Below, piece by piece: positions 1-9,882 of a DNA stretch of 64,000 nt. Under the pieces are notes generated by a model, which ran no database searches, was not told the origin of the DNA, and saw only the letters and a program-made list of their open reading frames with translations. Within the stretch, counting starts at the first letter, position 1. Each line of letters starts with the position of its first letter. This stretch comes from Pseudomonadota bacterium (GTDB lineage: Bacteria; Pseudomonadota; Alphaproteobacteria; Micavibrionales; UBA2020), in the NCBI GenBank assembly GCA_021849295.1, contig JAJZTA010000004.1, forward strand, positions 62,001 through 126,000, read 5' to 3'. A program made the translations under genes and the position numbers.

Positions 1-1115
1 ATGCGCAGGTTGCCGTGGTTGGGGATGCCAATGATATCGCCCGCAAACGCCTCTTCCGCCACCTCGCGCTCCTGCGCGAAGAACATCAACGGATTGTGAA
101 CGGTGATCTGTTTTCCCGCGCGCACGTGATTGAGCTTCATACCGCGCTTGAAGTGGCCGGACGAAAGACGCGTGAAAGCGATGCGGTCGCGGTGCTTCGG
201 ATCCATGTTCGCCTGAATTTTAAAGACGAAGCCGGTGACTTTGTTTTCCGTCGTTTCGATCGTGCGCTCGACGGCGGGCTGCGGCTGCGGCGGCGGGGCG
301 ATTTTTTTGAGGCCGCCCAAAAGCTCGCGCACGCCGAAATTATTGAGCGCCGAGCCGAAGAACGCCGGCGACAAATGCCCTTCGCGGTAGGACTTCACGT
401 CCATCGGCTTGCAGGCGCCGCGCACCATCTCGACGTCCTCGCGCAGCTTGGCAGCGGCGTGTTCGGGCAGCAGCTTGTCGAGCTTGGGGTCGTCCAGCCC
501 CTTGCATTGCTCCGCTTCACCCAGCGTCGTGCCTTTGCTCCGCGCCATCAGCATCAGTTGATCGTCGAGAATGTCGTAGCAGCCGAGAAATTCCTTGCCC
601 ATGCCGATCGGCCAGCTGGCGGGCGAAACGTCGAGCGCGAGCGTTTTTTCGATCTCGTCCATCAGCGTGAACGGGTCCTGCCCTTCGCGGTCGAGCTTGT
701 TGATGAAGGTGATGATCGGCAGGTCACGCAAACGGCAGACTTCGAAAAGCTTGCGCGTCTGCGCCTCGATGCCCTTGGCGTGGTCGATGACCATGATCGC
801 GCTGTCGACGGCGGTCAGAGTCCGGTAAGTGTCTTCCGAGAAATCCTCGTGGCCCGGCGTGTCGAGCAGGTTGAACTTGATGCCGTCGTATTCGAACGTC
901 ATGACCGAGGAGGCGACCGAAATGCCGCGCTCCTGCTCGACCTTCATCCAGTCCGAGCGCGCCATGCGCATGTCGCGCCGCGCCTTGACCGCGCCCGCCT
1001 GCTGGATCGCGCCGCCGAACAGCAGCAGTTTTTCGGTCAGAGTCGTCTTGCCCGCGTCGGGGTGCGAGATGATGGCGAAAGTGCGCCGGCGGTGAATTTC
1101 ATCGTTCATAGTCAT
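1..1115 (-). CDS. prfC: Peptide chain release factor 3 (partial, runs off the left edge)
   Basis: Reverse-strand reading gives MTMNDEIHRRRTFAIISHPDAGKTTLTEKLLLFGGAIQQAGAVKARR...SDWMKVEQERGISVASSVMTFEYDGIKFNLLDTPGHEDFSEDTYRTLTAVDSAIMVIDHAKGIE, a translational GTPase of the RF3 type. Missing from the ORF track because it has no stop inside the window. Confidence 0.95.
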   Translation of the reverse strand, partial: MTMNDEIHRRRTFAIISHPDAGKTTLTEKLLLFGGAIQQAGAVKARRDMRMARSDWMKVEQERGISVASSVMTFEYDGIKFNLLDTPGHEDFSEDTYRTLTAVDSAIMVIDHAKGIEAQTRKLFEVCRLRDLPIITFINKLDREGQDPFTLMDEIEKTLALDVSPASWPIGMGKEFLGCYDILDDQLMLMARSKGTTLGEAEQCKGLDDPKLDKLLPEHAAAKLREDVEMVRGACKPMDVKSYREGHLSPAFFGSALNNFGVRELLGGLKKIAPPPQPQPAVERTIETTENKVTGFVFKIQANMDPKHRDRIAFTRLSSGHFKRGMKLNHVRAGKQITVHNPLMFFAQEREVAEEAFAGDIIGIPNHGNLR

Positions 1116-1118
1116 GGT

Positions 1119-1454
1119 TTAGAATATTTTACCCTCAAACGGATTTTCGCCGTCCGCGCTCTCGACCTCGATCACCCAGACATCGGGGTCGCGCGCGACG
1201 CCCTTCCGGATATACTCATCGGCGCGGGTTTCGTCAACGATTTCGCTGTCAAAGGGGTTGCTCCAGCCCAAATTCCCGTCCATATCGCGGCTCTGGTTGA
1301 GGATTTTCGTCTTTTTGTCGGGCAAGACGAGGCGCACAGTGACCGTGCCCGCCGCAGGCGCGCCTTTGTGGACGATATAAACCGGGATGCCCGCCGTCAT
1401 GCACTGGCGGAGATAGCCCGCGACCAGAAGCTCCGTGGGCAATCTCTCCGTCAT
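1119..1454 (-). CDS. DUF1491 family protein
   Basis: 111 aa, LPTELLVAGYLRQCMTAGIPVYIVHKGAPAAGTVTVRLVL pattern resembles the alphaproteobacterial DUF1491 family; adjacent and co-directional with prfC. Confidence 0.7.
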   Translation of the reverse strand: MTERLPTELLVAGYLRQCMTAGIPVYIVHKGAPAAGTVTVRLVLPDKKTKILNQSRDMDGNLGWSNPFDSEIVDETRADEYIRKGVARDPDVWVIEVESADGENPFEGKIF

Positions 1455-1457
1455 GTT

Positions 1458-3038
<1,581 letters not shown>

Positions 3039-3156
3039 GTCCCACTCCTTTTATTGTTAGCATGTAAATAACCAAAAACTGGTTAATGAACAGTTTCCAA
3101 CCGGCTTGAATAAAAGGATTTTTTAATTTCATAAGGCGAAAAAAACGGACATACGA

Positions 3157-3194
3157 AAAAAAAAGCCCATTTGCTTTACGGCAAATGGGCTTTA
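3157..3194 (-). terminator. Rho-independent terminator downstream of rpmB
   Basis: Perfect hairpin AAAGCCCATTTGC-TTTACG-GCAAATGGGCTTT next to a run of A on the plus strand (U tract in the rpmB transcript). Confidence 0.85.
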
Positions 3195-3217
3195 AAAGCT
3201 CTAAATATTCGTTCCGG

Positions 3218-3565
3218 TTAGGCCGTCTTTTGGGCGGCGGCCTTTTTGACCGTACGGCGGGGCTTCTTCGGCGCGGGTTCCGGCTTGCCGACCTTGGCGA
3301 CCAGTTGCTTGCGGAACTTGCGCAGGCGCACCGGCAGCTTCGTCGGCGCGGTACCCATCAGGAAGGCGTCGATGCCGCCTTTATGCTCGACCGTGCGGAT
3401 GCCGTTCGTAGTGCAGGTAACCGTGATGCTCTTCTTCAAACCCGTGCTGAAAAACGAGGCTTCCTGCAGGTTGGGCAGGAAACGGCGCTTGGTCTTGTTG
3501 TTGGCATGGGAAACCTTGTTGCCGACCATAGGGCCTTTTCCCGTGATTTCACAAAGTCTCGACAT
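3218..3565 (-). CDS. rpmB: 50S ribosomal protein L28
   Basis: [34 protein letters not shown] is the L28 signature; C-terminal basic extension. Confidence 0.96.
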   Translation of the reverse strand: MSRLCEITGKGPMVGNKVSHANNKTKRRFLPNLQEASFFSTGLKKSITVTCTTNGIRTVEHKGGIDAFLMGTAPTKLPVRLRKFRKQLVAKVGKPEPAPKKPRRTVKKAAAQKTA

Positions 3566-3766
3566 TATCTTCATCCTTCTCGAAAAAACTTATAGACGGG
3601 CAACATATGTCAAGAAATCAAGCGCCGTCAAGCCTTTTTAAATCTAATATTTACATAACCTAATATTTACGCGAACGCAAGGCCGTTGTATACTGGGCGC
3701 AGCGGGGAGCGGATGCCCCGCCGTGCGGTCGAGGGGGATTTTCCGCTCCATTCACACGCCATATAT

Positions 3767-5173
3767 ATGTCCCTTGCAAAGGCCGCCATGCCCTTTTTGA
3801 ACAAGACGTCCCAAAAATCCATTCCCGTTACGCCCGTCAACACCGCCACATTGCAGAAATGGCTGAAAAAACAAAGCCAAACACGGCAAAACTGGGTTGC
3901 CGCCACAGGCTTTACCGCCGCCGCAGGAGCGATTCTGGCCCTGCCGGACGAAAACGGCGGGGTCGAGCGGGTGCTGTTCGGTCTGCCCGATCAGGGCACG
4001 CTTTACGCCTATGCCGCCCTGCCCGCGCAGTTGCAGGACAATGCCGCCGGATATTACATCGATGCGCGCCTGAACCGCTTTGAAGCCACGCAAATCTGCA
4101 TCGGCTGGGCGCTCGGCTGCTACCGTTTCGACCGCTACAAGAAAAACAATAAAAATTGCGCGCGACTCGTCTGGCCCGCCAACGCCGATAAAAAGGCCGT
4201 CGACGCCGCGGTCAAGGCCGTCGCGCTGGTGCGCGATCTCGTCAACACGCCCGCCAACGACATGGGTCCCGCCGAACTTGCGGCGGCCGCGAAAAAGCTC
4301 GCCGGCTCTTTCAAAAAGGCGCACGTGAGCGTCATCACCGGCGAAGACCTGTTGAAGAAGAATTATCCCGCCGTCTACGAAGTCGGCAAGGGCAGCCCGC
4401 GCACGCCGCGCCTGATCGATATCCGCTGGGGCAACCCGAAGCACAAGCGCGTGACGCTGGTCGGCAAGGGCGTCTGCTTCGATACCGGCGGGCTTGACCT
4501 CAAGCACTCCGCGGGCATGCTGCTGATGAAAAAAGACATGGGCGGCGCGGCGCACGTCTTCGGCCTTGCGCAGATGATCATGGCGCACAACCTGCCCGTT
4601 TGTTTGCGCGTGCTGGTGCCCGCGGTGGAAAACTCGACCGGCGGCAACAGCTACCGCCCGGGCGACATCATCCAGACACGCAAGGGCCTCAGCGTCGAAG
4701 TCGGCAACACCGATGCCGAAGGCCGCCTCGTCCTCGCCGACGCGCTTTGCGAGGCCAGCAGCGAAAAGCCCGCCCTGATCGTCGATTTCGCCACGCTGAC
4801 GGGCGCGGCACGCATCGCCCTCGGGCCGGACCTGCCCGCGATGTTCAGCAACAACGACCGTATCGCGAACGCGCTGCTGAAATCCGCGGCGCGCGTCGAG
4901 GATCCGCTGTGGCGCATGCCGCTGTGGCAGCCTTACAAAGCCTGGCTTAACAGCAAGATCGCCGACAGCAACAACGTCGCCTCCAACACCTATGCGGGCG
5001 CGAGCGTCGCCGCGCTGTTCCTCGAAAAATTCGTCGACGCGGACATTCCGTGGGTGCATATTGACACCTTCGCGTGGAACCCGTCCGCCAAACCGGGGCG
5101 ACCCGAAGGCGGCGAGGCGCTCGGACTGCGCGCCGTGTTCGACATGATACAAAGGACGTTCGGAAAAAAATAA
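3767..5173 (+). CDS. Leucyl aminopeptidase (M17 family)
   Basis: Contains GKGVCFDTGGLDLK, NTDAEGRLVLADAL and ATLTGAARIALG metallo-aminopeptidase motifs. ORF opens at 3686; a likely start is ATG at 3767 or 3788. Confidence 0.94.
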   Translation: MSLAKAAMPFLNKTSQKSIPVTPVNTATLQKWLKKQSQTRQNWVAATGFTAAAGAILALPDENGGVERVLFGLPDQGTLYAYAALPAQLQDNAAGYYIDARLNRFEATQICIGWALGCYRFDRYKKNNKNCARLVWPANADKKAVDAAVKAVALVRDLVNTPANDMGPAELAAAAKKLAGSFKKAHVSVITGEDLLKKNYPAVYEVGKGSPRTPRLIDIRWGNPKHKRVTLVGKGVCFDTGGLDLKHSAGMLLMKKDMGGAAHVFGLAQMIMAHNLPVCLRVLVPAVENSTGGNSYRPGDIIQTRKGLSVEVGNTDAEGRLVLADALCEASSEKPALIVDFATLTGAARIALGPDLPAMFSNNDRIANALLKSAARVEDPLWRMPLWQPYKAWLNSKIADSNNVASNTYAGASVAALFLEKFVDADIPWVHIDTFAWNPSAKPGRPEGGEALGLRAVFDMIQRTFGKK

Positions 5174-5183
5174 GCCGCGGGGG

Positions 5184-5924
5184 GTGACATCAATGCAATT
5201 CCAGATCGCCAGCCGCGCCGCCGACGTTTGCGGCGTACCGGATGCGGACGTCTTGCGCGGCAAGTACGAAACGCAGCTGGTCATGGGCGAGCTTTTCGAC
5301 GTCACGGAAGAAGCGGACGGCTGGTGCAGGGGCACTTGCGTGCACGACGGCTATGCCGGATACGTGGAGCGCCGCCACCTGACAAAAGAGATCACCGTGC
5401 CGACGCATATCGTCGTCACGGCGCGCAGCAACACCTATGTTTCGCCTTCGGTCAAATCGGCCTTCAGGGGTGCTTTGAGCTTCGGCAGCCTGATCAAAGT
5501 CACGGATATCGGGCAGGACTTCGTGCAGATGGAAGGCGGACACTGGATTTTCAAAAAGCACATAGCGGACATCGGGCACATCGAGAAAGACCATATCGCC
5601 ACGGGGAAAAAATTCCTCGAAACGCCCTATTACTGGGGCGGGCGCAGCGGCTTCGGCATCGACTGCTCGGGGCTGGTGCAGGTGTGCCTCGGCCGCGCCG
5701 GCCTCAAAACGCCGCGCGATTCGGAAGTCCAGGAACACGCCATCGGCCGCGCCGTCGATACGCCGCAAGCGGGCGACATCATCTTCTTCAGAAAACACGT
5801 CGGCATGATGGCGGACGACGTCAACCTGCTCCACGCCAACGGCACGCACATGAAGACCGTGATCGAGCCTCTCAGCGACGTCATCGCGCGGTGCGGCGAA
5901 GTCACCTCCATCAGGCGAATCTAA
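5184..5924 (+). CDS. SH3-like plus NlpC/P60 family cell-wall peptidase
   Basis: C-terminal half GTPYYWGGRSG-like (ETPYYWGGRSGFGIDCSGLVQVCLGRAGLKTPRDS) with catalytic Cys and HVGMM; N-terminal SH3-like repeats. GTG start 5184 or ATG 5193. Confidence 0.92.
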   Translation: MTSMQFQIASRAADVCGVPDADVLRGKYETQLVMGELFDVTEEADGWCRGTCVHDGYAGYVERRHLTKEITVPTHIVVTARSNTYVSPSVKSAFRGALSFGSLIKVTDIGQDFVQMEGGHWIFKKHIADIGHIEKDHIATGKKFLETPYYWGGRSGFGIDCSGLVQVCLGRAGLKTPRDSEVQEHAIGRAVDTPQAGDIIFFRKHVGMMADDVNLLHANGTHMKTVIEPLSDVIARCGEVTSIRRI

Positions 5925-5937
5925 CGGACGAGCAAAA

Positions 5938-5974
5938 GAAAAGAGCCGGTGCAAAACACCGGCTCTTTGTCTTT
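5938..5974. terminator. Bidirectional terminator between convergent NlpC/P60 and pilin genes
   Basis: AAAGAGCCGGTG-CAAAA-CACCGGCTCTTT stem with T-rich flanks on both strands. Confidence 0.85.
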
Positions 5975-5989
5975 AGCTCTCAAGAACGA

Positions 5990-6751
5990 TCAGTTCAGTT
6001 TGAAACCGACGTCGCAGTCGTTCGAGGTGCTTGCCTCGACATAGCCTGTCGCATTGGTCATGCAGTTTGCCGTATTACCAATACCGAGAACGCTGCCCGT
6101 CGTCGGGTTACCGTCATCCATCTTACGGTCGATCTGCGCGGCCTGACCCGGCGTCATCGAGTTCTGGCCCAAAGTGGTAGACGGGTCAGCCGTAGACATC
6201 GTGTCAAACGTATACAGACCGGACCAGTTCGTGCCCGCCGCCGTGACGTTGGACACAAGCAGCCCTGATCCGAGCTTGGATTGCGGCACGTTTCCGCCGA
6301 AAACGATCGTCGTCGTTGCCGTGCTGTTCAAAGCGCCATACGGATTCGAGACGCCCGACAGATAACCAGCTTCGGTCAACTCGGTAAAGAAGCAGATGTT
6401 CTCGGTACCCGTAGCCGACGTATAGAGGTTTGCCGGAGGCGTTGTCGTGTCGCCGGGCGTCACACCGACGATACCGTCACCGTTACCGTCGCATGTAGTA
6501 GCCGCCATGTTAGGCACGCGCGTGGCAACGCTCGGAACGTCACCCGGAAGACCCGAATAGGCGTCCTGGAAGCTCGTTTCCGCGGCCTGCAGGCCCTGGA
6601 ACTGCGTCATTTGCGCCGTGACGCGAGCGTTGTCGATAAGCTGTTGCCCCTTAAGGATACCGCCGATGAGAAGACCGATAATGACCAGCACGATGGCCAA
6701 TTCCACCAGCGTGAAGCCTTTCTGTTTGTGTAGCCTTGATAACTCTTTCAT
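5990..6751 (-). CDS. Type IV pilin-like protein with prepilin N-terminal methylation motif (candidate major pilin)
   Basis: KQKGFTLVELAIVLVIIGLLIGGILKGQQLIDNARVTAQ prepilin signal; 253 aa; stands alone with its own terminator. Confidence 0.9.
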   Translation of the reverse strand: MKELSRLHKQKGFTLVELAIVLVIIGLLIGGILKGQQLIDNARVTAQMTQFQGLQAAETSFQDAYSGLPGDVPSVATRVPNMAATTCDGNGDGIVGVTPGDTTTPPANLYTSATGTENICFFTELTEAGYLSGVSNPYGALNSTATTTIVFGGNVPQSKLGSGLLVSNVTAAGTNWSGLYTFDTMSTADPSTTLGQNSMTPGQAAQIDRKMDDGNPTTGSVLGIGNTANCMTNATGYVEASTSNDCDVGFKLN

Positions 6752-6825
6752 GATCCTAATAACTCCCTATGATGCGTTAAAATCCCACATGCCCCGCAAC
6801 CGCGAACAGTCGAAAAAACATGCCT

Positions 6826-6841
6826 TACAAGTGTGGTGCCC
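6826..6841 (-). promoter_or_regulatory. Candidate sigma-54 (-24/-12) promoter for the pilin gene
   Basis: Minus strand reads GGGCAC-CACAC-TTGTA, close to TGGCAC-N5-TTGCA, about 75-90 bp upstream of the pilin start; the -12 GC is GT, so the match is imperfect. Confidence 0.35.
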
Positions 6842-7300
6842 TCCTCCCCATAGTTCAATAAAAAAGTTAAGCCTTCGTTTAAATCTGAAAACCGTACGAA
6901 GAGATTATTCATCAATGTAGCAAAATGATACGCATTTATACTTCTATGTAAATGATGCGACACCATTCCTATCGTACTTTTAGCGACTGACCATTTTGAC
7001 AGATTGACAAAATGATTTATCAATTTGCACTGCTTATGGACATTCGCAGCCGGATGCACTATCTATCAGCATCCCGTCCGCAGACACTCGAAAGTTGCCG
7101 GTTGGCCGATTCTCGCAGTGGGAAATATCACAGGCCCGCCGCCTATTAAAAACAATAAGTTTCAATGTATTAACAAATCATTAAAACTTCTTTAAGCAAT
7201 ATTTCATTGATTAAAGATAAAATATTAGGTGATAGTCTTTAAAATGCCGGTGGCTTGTGTGCGGTGTAGTATGCCTGAAATATGGGGCGGGCAATTTAAA

Positions 7301-8560
7301 ATGAAAGAAATGTCAAAGCATAAGAGAGCACGCGGATTCACGCTGATTGAATTGTCGGTTGTTATCGTTATTATGGGCCTATTGATATCAGGGCTCGCTC
7401 TCAGTTATTACTCCTTTTATTCTTCGTATCAATATAAGGAAACCTATTCACAGCTCGTCCGCCTGAATGATGCCTTAAGCAACTTCGGCAGCAGCTCGAA
7501 GTCCCGCCTGCCTTATCCTTCCGACCCTACACAGCCGGTTGGAAGTCCGAATTCCGGATGCGAATGCGGTGTCTGCAATCCGTTGCTGGAACCCGCTGCC
7601 TGCTTCGCATTGCAGCACGTGGGTATGGGCGGATGCTTTCATAACATTTGCAAAGTGCCGGGCGGACGTCATACAAAAGCCAACCCGAACGCGGGCAATG
7701 ATCCGGTTTACATCGGAGGCTTTCCCTGGAGGACGATAGACCAGACCGTCACCACGAACTCCGGCCGCGCCGCCGTGGCAGACACGATAGATCCATGGGG
7801 ATACCAGATCAACTACGCCGTGTCCTCGGGCTCTCTTAATGCCAGCACTTACGGTCAGGGATATGGTGTGATCAACATTCAATCGGCGCCTGCGCCTGCC
7901 GGCATAGACCTCGTCCAGCCTCCGGACAGCGTAGACTATGTCCTCTGGTCGGCCGGCCCAAACCACATGGGCGCTTATACGTCGAACGGCGTTATCGGCG
8001 TACCCTGCACGGCAGGCGAGGCAGACTCCGAGAATTGTCTTCACCAGTATAACATGGTCGACGCGCTCTATAACCGCGTGCCGGGCGCTAATTATTTCGA
8101 TGATATCATGATGTACTCCTCGTTTACGCTAAGCCAGCTCTGGGTCTTCACTGCGCCGGGCAGCAACGATATCCACAACAAAAACCCCGGAAATGTCGGC
8201 GTCGGCACAGCCACTCCGTCTGAAGCGCTGGATGTAAACGGCACCCTATATTCTCAAGGGGAGGTTTCCATCGAACAAGTGTGTCCGAATGCAGCCAACA
8301 GCCCGAATTGCTGGAACCCCAACCTGCTGGCCGGGTCAGTACCGGGGTCGGGTCAACCGAACCCCAGCAACAACACCGTCGGGGTCGTATGTCCTGGGGC
8401 CGGTCCGAACCAAACGTATTACATCACGGGCCTGCAAAACGGAAAAATCCAGTGCAGCAGTCATCCGGTAGCATTGCCGCAAGCCTCGGCGAACACCAGC
8501 TGCTCGAATGGCATGGCCTACGGTATCGGTTCTAATGGCCAAGTCCTTTGCGGTCCATAA
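7301..8560 (+). CDS. Large prepilin-like protein 1 with tail-fibre-like C-terminal motif
   Basis: RARGFTLIELSVVIVIMGLLISGLALSYY prepilin signal; C-terminal NVGVGTATPSEALDVNGTLYSQGEVSIEQVCPN and terminal Cys pairs. Confidence 0.85.
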   Translation: MKEMSKHKRARGFTLIELSVVIVIMGLLISGLALSYYSFYSSYQYKETYSQLVRLNDALSNFGSSSKSRLPYPSDPTQPVGSPNSGCECGVCNPLLEPAACFALQHVGMGGCFHNICKVPGGRHTKANPNAGNDPVYIGGFPWRTIDQTVTTNSGRAAVADTIDPWGYQINYAVSSGSLNASTYGQGYGVINIQSAPAPAGIDLVQPPDSVDYVLWSAGPNHMGAYTSNGVIGVPCTAGEADSENCLHQYNMVDALYNRVPGANYFDDIMMYSSFTLSQLWVFTAPGSNDIHNKNPGNVGVGTATPSEALDVNGTLYSQGEVSIEQVCPNAANSPNCWNPNLLAGSVPGSGQPNPSNNTVGVVCPGAGPNQTYYITGLQNGKIQCSSHPVALPQASANTSCSNGMAYGIGSNGQVLCGP

Positions 8561-9882
8561 TGAAGGAGCGAAAAAAACATATGGCATACAGCCGCCAAAC
8601 ATCCCGCGGATTTTCTCTCGTCGAGGTTATGATCGCAGTCGCGCTCTTCGGCATTTTCACTGGCGTCCTCATACAACAGTACACCCAATGGCGCCTGAGG
8701 CAGATACATAACCTGACGACATCGCGGCAATTTGCGGTTCAAAACGCGCTGTCGCAATATGTTCTCGAATACGGCGCACTGCCCTGTCCGGCCGACCCTG
8801 CCATACCTCCGACAGCCCCGACCGCGGGTCAGGCGGATTGCATGAATCTGGACAACTACGATCATACCACCGGCGTCGGTCCGGCGTATCCGCCCAATAT
8901 CTCATGGCCGCACTGCAACGCGAATCAGGAATGTATCGTGGCCGGCGCCCGCGCGACAATAGACAACCCGACCTTTGACCCCAATACAGGTCAAAGGACA
9001 TATAACGACCCCGTTCTGATCGGCACGATCCCTTATGTTGCCTTGGGCGTCAGTTTGAATGATACGATCGACGGCTGGGGCAACCGCATGACCTACGCGG
9101 TGTCCTATTATGCCACCGATCCGAATTTATTCAACTACTCGACCCTCGGCGGTGCCATCAACATCGAAGACTTCGATACCGGCCAGAACAAGATCGCACC
9201 GATGCTGAACAACGATCTGGATCCGGGCTATCAAAGCGCCAAATCTTTCATGTTCGTCTTCCTGTCGGCGGGCCCCAACGGCCGCGGCGCCTGGAATTAC
9301 GAAGGCGCGCAGCCCAACCCCTGCCAGATGGGCGTGCCGATCGCCCTGGACTCGACGTACACGGGGCCTTCGACGGGACGGGACAATGAAAACTGCAACA
9401 ATGATTCCACGTTCCTTTACACCGCAAACAGCAGCTCTGCGGGCGCGCAGGATATCTATTCGACCGCCACCGGTCCTTTCTTCGATGACGACTACTTCAT
9501 GGTGTGGCAGCTCGATCTCTCTCAGGACGCATGGATGGCCTACTCTCAAAACCTTAAAAGGGCAGGGAATAAAACCGGCGGAAAAGTCGGCATCGGCACG
9601 TCGGCGCCGACTGTAAACCTCGACGTCATGGGCAACATCAAGGCCGACAACGTCCAGTCAGATATTTACTGCGACGAGACCACCGGAAAATGTTTCAATC
9701 AGCAGCTGCTCTCGCCCGGGCTGGATTGCAATAACGGGATCATGACCGGCATCGCCAACGGTCAGCCGCAATGCCAAACAATGATCGACTCATCGCAAAT
9801 TCAAAAGCCGCAGCAGTGCCCCCCGGGGGAATTCGTTACTTCAATTGTAAACGGAGTTATACAATGCAATTTTCCTCCTTAA
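8560..9882 (+). CDS. Large prepilin-like protein 2 with tail-fibre-like C-terminal motif
   Basis: SRGFSLVEVMIAVALFGIFTGVLIQQYTQWR prepilin signal; C-terminal GGKVGIGTSAPTVNLDVMGNIKADNVQSD. Start ATG overlaps previous stop (TAATG); alternative start 8581. Confidence 0.85.
   Translation: MKERKKHMAYSRQTSRGFSLVEVMIAVALFGIFTGVLIQQYTQWRLRQIHNLTTSRQFAVQNALSQYVLEYGALPCPADPAIPPTAPTAGQADCMNLDNYDHTTGVGPAYPPNISWPHCNANQECIVAGARATIDNPTFDPNTGQRTYNDPVLIGTIPYVALGVSLNDTIDGWGNRMTYAVSYYATDPNLFNYSTLGGAINIEDFDTGQNKIAPMLNNDLDPGYQSAKSFMFVFLSAGPNGRGAWNYEGAQPNPCQMGVPIALDSTYTGPSTGRDNENCNNDSTFLYTANSSSAGAQDIYSTATGPFFDDDYFMVWQLDLSQDAWMAYSQNLKRAGNKTGGKVGIGTSAPTVNLDVMGNIKADNVQSDIYCDETTGKCFNQQLLSPGLDCNNGIMTGIANGQPQCQTMIDSSQIQKPQQCPPGEFVTSIVNGVIQCNFPP

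Noticed and set aside
3752-5335. 527-aa minus-strand ORF
   Set aside because: Antisense to the M17 aminopeptidase with intact catalytic motifs.
6748-7059. 103-aa minus-strand ORF upstream of the pilin
   Set aside because: No convincing ribosome-binding site or motif, lies in the pilin promoter region and contains the candidate -24/-12 element; probably non-coding.
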